Shown piece by piece: positions 56,840 to 64,000 of a DNA stretch of 64,000 bases. Position 1 is the stretch's first letter, and the number at the start of each line of letters is the position of its first letter. The notes below the pieces were generated by a model. It saw only the letters and a program-made list of their open reading frames with translations, did not search any database and had not been told where the DNA came from. Made by a program: the position numbers and the translations under genes. This stretch comes from Babylonia areolata (Eukaryota > Mollusca > Gastropoda > Neogastropoda > Buccinidae). The stretch spans positions 38,600,495 through 38,664,494 of the forward strand of contig NC_134878.1 in assembly GCF_041734735.1 (NCBI RefSeq). Direction: 5' to 3'.

Positions 56840-57777
56840 AAAAGGAAACAAACGTTTTCAATTTCATTTATTCTATACTAAATTGGTAGAAGATTGCAAA
56901 TTTGCTTTCATGAATGTTTTCCAGTTTCTTACCAGTCATGACATTTCATAAAGGAAAAAATCATTATTATACCAACAACAAAAGTGAATTTCCGAAAACA
57001 GCACGGGATCATTTAGTCCTTGAGTAGATTTTTTTGGACATTTTATGCAGTGCATGAGAAATACTTCATTTTCTGCTTATTAATGTGTAGAATATAAATA
57101 TATGTTAACCAGGTTTCTTTGGATTAACATTGTCTGAGCAGTGTCCAGACAATTAAATTAGAAAGTATGGAATGCAGATGATGGCAAAATCGACCAACAT
57201 CATGTTTTGATGCAAAAAGAACTATGATATACATGTTTTTCTTTGGAAATGAACTGGTATTTGCAAATGTGGCGCAGTAGAGCCAGTGGAACTCATAAAT
57301 ATCATGGTGGATCAACTGAAGAACTTCATCTGCTGCAGGTAGATGTGCACTGATTTTGTGTCCAGGTTGTGCCCAGTGACAGAAAATTACTGTAATATTT
57401 CCAGCAAACATTTAAGGTGCAGAAGCAACCTTGTCGATCAGCCATCTGAATCTTCACACTGTCCAACCTTTGCCTTGGACTTCTTTTGCACTAACAGCTG
57501 TTCGTGTTTAAGGCACTGCCAAAGTGTCTGAGGGCTTCAGAAAGGTCATCAGGAATGATATTTTCGTCTTCCAGGCTGTCTTTGCTCTTCAGGACTATTT
57601 GATACACTTCACTTTGCCTCATTTGTACTCAAGCCATTTGCATTCTCTTGTCCACTGACTTCATTCTTTATGAAATGTCATGACTGGTAAGAAACTGGAA
57701 AACATTTATAAAAGCAAATTTGCATCTTCTGCCAATTGAGTATAAGACACATGAAATTGAAAATTTAGTTTCCTTTT
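56840..57777. mobile_element. foldback DNA element with about 113-bp inverted ends
   Basis: The left arm (56840-56953, starting AAAAGGAAACAAACGTTTTC) and the right arm (57666-57777, ending TAGTTTCCTTTT) are reverse complements over about 113 bases with roughly one difference per ten. Shared cores include AAAACATT and TTCTTACCAGTCATGACATT. The 710-base interior has short frames on the minus strand that I do not recognise. It looks like a cut-and-paste DNA transposon or a nonautonomous relative. Target duplications were not clear. Confidence 0.75.
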
Positions 57778-58149
57778 GACCCAAGAGAGCTCTCTTACTT
57801 TCTGCACAGTATCTGTTACTGCCACAGTGTCCTGCTCATAGAGGTTAAGTCAGCATCAGTGCGGCAGCAGGCAGTTGCGTATATACAGCTGTACCTCGCT
57901 AAATGCTTTGTGGTGAGCTGCATTCAGCACTTAAATAACCTCCCTCACATGCTCTCGCCTTCTAACTCTCCGTAAGGCGCTCTCTCATGGCCGGAAGTGT
58001 GAATGATAATCATTTGAAATCAAAATATAATTATGTTCCCGCTCCCTTACAGTGGTAAACTTTATATTAGCGTGATCAGTATTTTTTTTCTTCTTCTATT
58101 TTATCATAAAAAGAATGGTTTTGTTGCTCACATTTGGACCAAACGCAAA
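57778..58149. other. no gene seen
   Basis: MCPH1 intron text without recognised repeats or exons. Confidence 0.5.
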
Positions 58150-58500
58150 TTTTAATCTTAAATTCCCTGGTCTTGTGCAGACTGCACACAGGGCACACTT
58201 TTCTTAGTCAATCTCACTTGTTAAAAGGGAAGGATGTATTCCCTTTGAGTGTCTCACCGAAACATGTGTTCATTGACTGCTGGGATCTGCATGACATTAG
58301 ACAGAGATATTACATGGCAGAATGATGAGATATAGATTCTGTAAAGACTTTGTTCTGTGATGTCCCTCCGTGGACCCAAATGGACTTCTTGAAAGAAATT
58401 AATATTTTTAATCAGATTTTAATTTTTTAAACTCTGGATGATTTTAAACTTTTTGAGTGAAAAGATTGAAGCGGTGATTAGTTTTTTTATTGTACTTTTG
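58150..58500 (+). mobile_element. LINE G fragment 3 (3' end)
   Basis: GTGCAGACTGCACACAGGGC through TTTGAGTGAAAAGATTGAAG matches 48790-49105. This is a 5'-truncated copy of the LINE G tail region. Confidence 0.8.
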
Positions 58501-58504
58501 ACCT

Positions 58505-58740
58505 ATCTACATATATATATATATATTGATTAATGATACAGTACACACACATCCTTGCACATGCATGCATGCACGCACACACACACACATGCACACACGC
58601 ACGCACGCATGCACACACACACACGCAACATAGAGACATACATGTATACACTTTTTCTACCCTTCCTCTGCCACCCTGTACTATTTGATCATCTTTCTTT
58701 TTTTTCTTTTTCTTTTTTTCTTTTTTTAATTCCTTATAGG
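58505..58740. repeat. TA, CA and polypyrimidine tracts
   Basis: A short (TA)n, interrupted CA/GCACGC tracts at 58555-58628 and a T/CT-rich tract at 58692-58727. Confidence 0.9.
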
Positions 58741-58910
58741 TGCGTTAGTGCAGTGCATTTTTACCTCATTGCTAAAAGTTAGCAGACATCCACTGGTTGG
58801 CAGGCTATGAAGTAACCTGGAAAAACTAAAATGAATTTAACAAGATTAGAAAGAAAGTGTCTCATGTACAATAGTGTCACTGAATGGAGTTTTTATTTTT
58901 GTATCATTCA

Positions 58911-58940
58911 TTGACTCACTTGTGATACACAGTTTGAACT
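58911..58940 (+). repeat. end fragment of the GACTCACTTGTG family
   Basis: TTGACTCACTTGTGATACAC alone, with no body attached. It lies about 100 bases before the next MCPH1 exon. Confidence 0.6.
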
Positions 58941-59038
58941 GTGCATGGAAATCTGAAGACTGTTAAAAATGGCAGTATCTGTACATCAGTCTGAAATTCT
59001 TTTGTATATTCATAATTTATACTTAATGGCATTTGAAG

Positions 59039-59116
59039 GTGGAACGCTCCATGGAAGATGGGTCATGGACATGTGAAGAAGGCTATGAAATGGTTGAGGA
59101 CTTTCCAAAAAGCAAG
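59039..59116 (+). CDS. MCPH1: microcephalin (MCPH1), 26-codon exon ending the BRCT domain
   Basis: Acceptor ...TTTGAAG, 78 coding bases, donor GTAAGG at 59117; phase 0 at both ends. It reads VERSMEDGSWTCEEGYEMVE then DFPKSK. Joined to the previous exon it gives KEW-VERSMEDGSWTCEEGYEM, which aligns without a gap to human [22 protein letters not shown]. The W-V-x-x-S-x-E-x-G-x-W helix is the final BRCT signature. This confirms that the 12.8-kb gap before it is one intron. The remaining C-terminal BRCT lies beyond the window, after an intron of at least 4.9 kb. Confidence 0.93.
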
Positions 59117-59238
59117 GTAAGGAGACTTAGCCAGAATTAATTTCCTGACTGCCTTGAAGAGCACAGTCATGCAATATTTGTAATTCAGAAATCATCAGTA
59201 TGCTGGAGGGAAAGTGATAAAATGCTTTAGGCTTGTCA

Positions 59239-62004
59239 TTAACTCTTTCATTCCTAGTTTTCTATGAAGTATTACTTCCCCTTGTTCCTAGATTCCTTTT
59301 ACGCATGTTTACCCTTCATTCCTGGATTTAGAGAAGAGAAAGAAAGTTTGAAGCAGGGTACTTATTTCGGAGACTTACAGCAACGCTGTTCGTAACAGTA
59401 TACTAAGATTGTCATATACTGTTGTGTACAGAATTGATGTGAGAAGGTGTCTGTGACCATGTTGACTCTATACGGTGACATCTCTGGTGACACTCAGGTG
59501 TAAAACAGGTGAGTTTAGGGTAAAACACAATGCATGCAAGTACGTATCACACGCAGGACAGTGTTTTGCTTGCACAGTGTTCACATCATGCAGGTACTCA
59601 CCGAGTATGCCTCACATGTATCCCAGTGCCACACTGCTGGTCATGTCCACAGAAAACTGTCACAATTGTCACTGCAGTTATCCCTACCACTTCGATGATT
59701 TGAAGTTTGTTTGCTGTCTAGAAGAGAATGTCTTTCACTACACAAGCAGCTAATGAGCCAGAATCAGAGCATTATTTACACAGTTCTATGCACATACACT
59801 ATTCACAAACAAAACGTTCTCTATATACATGTGTCATTGTCACAATCACCATGTCACATGTCACACAAAGGTGACACGCGTGTGGTACACTTTGAAGCAG
59901 TCGCACTGGTTGCTGCATAAATACACACCATACTTTTCACATTTGATTGTTTTCTTGCATTTTTTGAATGGGTTGTTGGAATAGCTGACACCAGGGTGTG
60001 TGTGGTTGTACTTGATGTGTTGTGTTGTGCACACCACACAGGTATGGTTGTCACCTTCTCGGCGAACAGGCCAGTGATCTGTGCGGTCAAGACGGGGGTC
60101 TGCTACACTGGTTTCCATTCTGGGTCAGCCAGGATGGGATTTTTTGACAAAATAATTGCCGATCAGTTGCTGTACCAGGTCCAGCTTGAAGGAGAGCAGG
60201 TCTCGCTTGCTTTGTCCCTGAGGTCTGTGGTCTGTCACCTCCCGCTCAATGACAAAAGCGTTGTATATTGCTGTCTCCATCAGCTTTGTTTCAACCCGTC
60301 GATACCACTTCATGGACTTCTTTGACTTGTTTTGACGGGTGTTCTGGTCCAGTCTGTCCACACCATTCATGTTGATGGCGTAGGCAGCCACTGCTGGGGG
60401 GCAAGGAAACTCTGCGACGGTCCCATCTTTCTGGCGTTGTCTGGCAGTGGCACCTGAGTTGTCATGAGGTGGGTGTGCTGTGGAAAGGTAGTACACCATT
60501 CTGTTGTCTTTCCATGATGTTGCTATCATGTCACCACACTGTCGCCATTCAGAAGTGCCACGGGGAATCTGACGTATTTCTGCCTTGGTCTTGACCAGAT
60601 CACTTGGGCAGCCAAGACGGTTGGGTCGCATTGTGCCGCACAGGTCCCTTTGCCCAACAGGTACTTTGCCAGCACAGGTGAGGTGTAAAAATTGTCTGTG
60701 AAGACAACATGGCCAAAGTCATGAATTGGTTTGGTCAGACCAGTCACAACACGAGCACTGAGCCCGATCAGTTTGTTCACTTGCTGTCCTTTTTACCTGT
60801 GTACACCTCCATATTGTAGCAGTATGCTGTCTTGGCGTCAGCAAGTACCCACAGCTTGATACCAAACTTCACAGATTTGTCCCTCATGTATTGTTTGAAG
60901 CCTTAATGGCCCTTGAATGGCACCATCGTTTCATCGACTGTCACATTTTTGTAAGGAACAAACTCATTTCTGAAACTGTCCCTGACTTTGTCCAGAATGA
61001 AATGAAGTTTGTGGAGTTTGTCACTTTGATGAACAGGTGAGGTATGATCCACAAAATACACGTATCTCCGAATCTGAAAGAATCGGTCACGACTCATCAC
61101 ACTGCCAAACGGAGTACGGAGAAGAAAGTTTTTTGCACTTGTGCTCCAGTAGTGTGTGTCTCTGTCAAGTCACATAATGTCTTTCATAATCAGCAGTCCG
61201 TAATATACCTTGATTTCTTCCAGTGTAATGGGTTTCCGCTCACCTTTGTTTTTTTCTGGTTCCTCAGTCCATTTCTTTGTGGCATTGTTGTTCATGAAGT
61301 TGACTATAGAATGAAACACTTCATTGGAATAAAACAGCTGAAAGTAGTCCAGTGCCGTCATCGATGTATCCAGCACGCAAACAGGTCCTGATTGCTGATT
61401 GAATGATGTTCTGGTGCTAGGGTCGGATGCAACGTAATTACCGCTCACCCACTCAAGCCATGGCCGCGTGTAAAACAAAGGCAGGTTTTCATCATCCAGC
61501 TCCTCTCCACTTTCGTCACCCATGATTTGTGCTTCTATTGCAGCAGCTAACTGTGCTGTCTCCTCTTCATTTAGTTGCAACAGATCGAAATCATCATCTG
61601 GTAAAGCATTGTAAAATTCATCATCAGAAAACTGGCCTGAATCCGAATTTTCTACACCTTCCATCTTCCGTGTTCGTGTGTTCACTCAGAAATGCCACGT
61701 CTGCAGTTGCACACTGGCAGGAATGAAGCAGTGGCCACTTTCCCACGGCCCAGGGAGGGAGAGGGGGGTGTCTGGCATTCATTCCATTCATAAACACTGC
61801 CCCACAGGTGCCCCGGTCAAGGATAGATGATGTGCGCTGATGACGCGACTCGTGCGAAGTTCAAAATGCTTACCGTGAGAACCGATTTTCCGGGCGGCAG
61901 GAAGGAAAGGAGGAATTCTCTGCTGCACGGTTTACCAGCCTCCAGAAATGAAGGGTATGATTCTAGCAAACCGGAAAACCGTGCTGCTGGAATGAAAGAG
62001 GTAA
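59239..62004 (-). mobile_element. piggyBac element P3 with transposase
   Basis: TTAA at 59239-59242 is followed by the terminal repeat CTCTTTCATTCC. The right end carries its exact complement GGAATGAAAGAG (61989-62000), followed by GTAA, a TTAA with one change. Subterminal CATTCCTAG/GTTCCTAG/CATTCCTGG repeats stand at the left end. The 2.76-kb element holds one minus-strand transposase. It lies in the MCPH1 intron and directly abuts P2 on the right. Confidence 0.92.
59861..61685 (-). pseudogene. piggyBac transposase (PGBD4-like) of P3
   Basis: Cuts and pastes at TTAA in the nucleus in intact relatives. N-terminus: MNTRTRKMEGVENSDSGQ and an acidic DDEFYNALPDDDFDLL stretch. Core: LDYFQLFYSNEVFHSIVNFM and EEIKVYYGLLIM, RDRFFQIRRYVYFVDH, the first catalytic Asp in VTVDETMVPFKG, WVLADAKTAYCYNMEVYTGK, the second Asp in VVFTDNFYTSPVLAKYL, and the later Asp pair in MNGVDRLDQNTRQNKSKKSM. 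C-terminus: a Cys/His finger with CVVC...CEKYGVYLCSNQCDCFKVYHT. Breaks: a TGA at about 61170, a TAA at about 60903, a frame slip near 60780, another at about 60620 and one before the finger. All catalytic blocks remain readable. Confidence 0.9.
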
Positions 62005-63407
62005 CCAGTTCAGTGCCAGAGAATTTTGTATATAAAAAAAAAAAGTGCTCTCCCCTTGCCAGGGAATTTTGAGGATTCGGGGTAATAAATCACAAAAAAT
62101 TCTAGCACAACAGCTATGGGCGATACAGAAAGAAAGTAAACATTTTTGTGAAGGAAAATGAGTGTAGATTCTGCTTCTGGGCTTTTTTTTTTCCCAATTG
62201 GGTTGATTGTAGATAACTTTTCAGGCATGTAAAGTCAAGATAGTAATTTTTGTGCAACAGAAAAGTCTTATTTCCACCTCAACATAATGAAATCCATAAA
62301 GAAAAGAAACAAAATACAGCTAGAGATAGCATGCCTATTGTCAGATTATACCTGTAGAAGAAATTAAAACAGGCTTTAAGTTTATAAAACCAAATCACAG
62401 CTCGTGCAGACATGCAAGTAAATCACTGTACCAACAATGACAACGGTGGGTATAGTCAACGCAAAGTGTCAATCACAGTCTCAGAAACCGAGCTGGCAAG
62501 CTTTTTGACAGCTAAGAGCCTTTGCAAGTGAGAGGGTGAAGTTCTTTGATGACATTCACTACTTTCAAGTTGCACGCAGGCCGATTAAAGAGTCTGCTGT
62601 GCATCTGGCTTGCCACCTCTTCAAACAAGTCATCCATCTGATTAGCGAAAAAAAAGCATTAAAAACAAAAAGCACGTGTTTCACATCCAGTGCAGGTTCA
62701 ACCCTGTGTTTCGTGAAAATCGTGGAGCATTGGTGGTTGTCGATCTGCATTGAAATGTAAGCACACTCTTCCCAAAAGCCACGCCCCCTTGATAACCTCT
62801 GGCTGGCATTCGACCTATCATCTTAATCACTCCTCTCCTCCTCCTCCCCTTCATCCAACACTCGCTGCACAATTCTGTCAGTCATAGCCACTTGCTTAAA
62901 AACGCTGTCTGATTTGATGGACAGTCTGAATTACCATCAAATGGGCTGTCAGTTTCATCACTGTCGTTTTCAGTCACCTTCATTTTCAAACCAATCATTG
63001 GACAAGAGAGATCCTTTTCCATCACAAAAGCTGTTCATAATCACAAGTAGAGCTCTTGGAATTATGTAAATCTGCTGATTGTGAATGTTTGCTTTCCTGG
63101 ACACAGTTTTCCATGCCTTTTTTTTTGCACATGATGCAACCCTCTTTTCCATGCTCGTATCAGTCAGTTAGCAAATTATTATCGAGTAGAAAGGGGTCTA
63201 CTACTTGGAAAATGTTCATTTAGATGGTGTTTTTTCTTATCCAGACATATCAAACTAACTGTTCAAAGTCTGTTTATGTGAATTGAACCAGACTCCAATG
63301 AAGGAAAATAACAAAAAAAACATGTAGGACGTCAGTGGATGTCCTATAGGCACTATGGCAACACTTTTTGTAGGATGTCAGCTGACGCCTTATAGGCACT
63401 CTACAGG
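62005..63407. mobile_element. piggyBac-type nonautonomous element P2
   Basis: The left end CCAGTTCAGTGCC follows GTAA (62001-62004). The right end is the imperfect complement CCTGTAGAGTGCC before TTAA (63408-63411). The end repeats match at 10 of 13 bases. Inside the right end a GTAGGAYGTCAG...TATAGGCAC module occurs twice (about 63325-63353 and 63371-63400). The body is homologous to the interrupted P1. A minus-strand remnant (62940-63152, with SLLSNDWFENEGD and NIHNQQIYIIPR) is all that is left of coding sequence. Confidence 0.65.
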
Positions 63408-63428
63408 TTAACTCACTCGCTGCCATTG

Positions 63429-63486
63429 TCCGCATATGCGGATGTCGTCGGACAAAGCGTTGGATGCCGATGTCCGCATATGCGGA
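63429..63486. promoter_or_regulatory. paired 14-bp palindromes near the P4 end
   Basis: TCCGCATATGCGGA at 63429-63442 and 63473-63486, both perfect and 44 bases apart, each preceded by TG. Their position 18 and 62 bases inside the TTAA suggests transposase-binding sites or a promoter element. No direct evidence of either. Confidence 0.5.
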
Positions 63487-63510
63487 TTTTGATTTTGAAA
63501 AGTCGCGCTG

Positions 63511-63610
63511 TTGGAGTGACATGTCGGATACGAAAATCAAAAGCAGAACTGATTCTTAAGTTGGAGTGACGTGTCGGATACGAAAATCAAAAGCAGAACT
63601 GATTCTTAAG
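63511..63610. repeat. 50-bp tandem duplication
   Basis: TTGGAGTGACATGTCGGATA...GATTCTTAAG at 63511-63560 repeats at 63561-63610 with a single A/G change. Confidence 0.95.
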
Positions 63611-64000
63611 TTATCTCCGGCCAACTTTTCATTCACACACACTGCGTGTGTGAAGTGACACGCTCGTTAGCAGACGACAACGAAGCATACCCTCAGTCAG
63701 CTCTGCAAGTTGTTTGACAAGATGGCGTCGCGTCGAAGTGTTCGACACGGTAGGAGAGCTCAAACGCAACACAGCGTTGAAGCTACTTTGGAATGATCGA
63801 AACTGAAGGCTCCGATGTTGAAGGAGATAATGTTGATTCGTCAGACAGTGATTTTGAACCATATCCTGATGAACTAGAAATAGATTCAGCCGCTGAAGAG
63901 GGTGTTTACAGTGCAGAGGAAAGCGAGTCCTGAACATGTGCCAGCTGACCGACACTGACAACGAAATCACTGAGGAAACGGATGACTTTGCTGGTGTTTT

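Larger units (their letters stand above)
63408..64000 (+). mobile_element. third TTAA element P4, left end with transposase start
   Basis: TTAA at 63408-63411, then CTCACTCGCTGCCATTGTCC, two 14-bp palindromes (TCCGCATATGCGGA), a 50-bp tandem duplication, and at 63722 an ATG opening MASRRSVRHGRRAQTQHSVE. A shifted frame continues as an acidic stretch (IETEGSDVEGDNVDSSDSDF then EPYPDELEID). A basic start followed by an acidic region is the usual N-terminus of piggyBac transposases. The element runs off the window. A frame change between the basic and acidic parts suggests that it is already broken. Confidence 0.6.

Overview
This is a eukaryotic nuclear window dominated by transposable elements. 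The organism is most likely a mollusc, probably a gastropod. That is inferred from the mix of RTE-like, CR1/L2-like and I-group LINEs, tRNA-headed SINEs, long CA/CT microsatellites and a short repeat family with GACTCACTTGTG ends; no species call is possible from sequence alone. There are no operons, no bacterial genes and no CRISPR array.

The only host gene I can support is a microcephalin (MCPH1) orthologue on the + strand. Three exons join in frame: a 1.27-kb exon coding a basic, low-complexity linker (43599-44868), an exon with the core of a BRCT domain (46086-46248) and a 26-codon exon completing the end of that BRCT domain (59039-59116). An 84-nt candidate upstream exon (24757-24840) has good splice sites and a compatible phase. 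Almost everything from about 24.8 kb to the right edge is therefore probably MCPH1 intron, swollen by nested elements. The first 158 bases may hold the 3' end of another gene.

Layout. 1-2118: piggyBac-type debris, then a 100-N gap. 2.3-4.2 kb: a LINE tail and a possible BED-finger transposase remnant. 4.2-5.9 and 14.7-16.3 kb: broken Ty3/gypsy pol and gag-pol fossils. Between them (5.9-14.7 kb) the text looks corrupted by homopolymer inflation, with a recognisable LINE inside it. 17.0-23.7 kb: an I-group LINE split by a second, nearly complete I-group LINE with a 14-bp target duplication. 24.95-30.88 kb: a piggyBac-type element holding several younger insertions. 31.8-36 kb: RTE-like LINE. 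36.4-40.8 kb: a LINE ORF1 fragment and a nearly full CR1/L2-like LINE. 46.7-52.6 kb: further LINEs, one split by a SINE. 52.6-56.5 kb: copies of the GACTCACTTGTG family, one split by a complete 2.83-kb pogo/Tigger-type transposon. 56.8-57.8 kb: a foldback element. 59.2-64.0 kb: three piggyBac-type elements placed end to end at TTAA sites.

The most interesting signals are the TTAA-linked piggyBac chain, the pogo element with one in-frame stop, a terminal hairpin and duplicated 3' modules, and two independent nested insertions that both fall between the two Asp codons of another LINE's Y/FADD catalytic motif. The corrupted block is the main data-quality warning.
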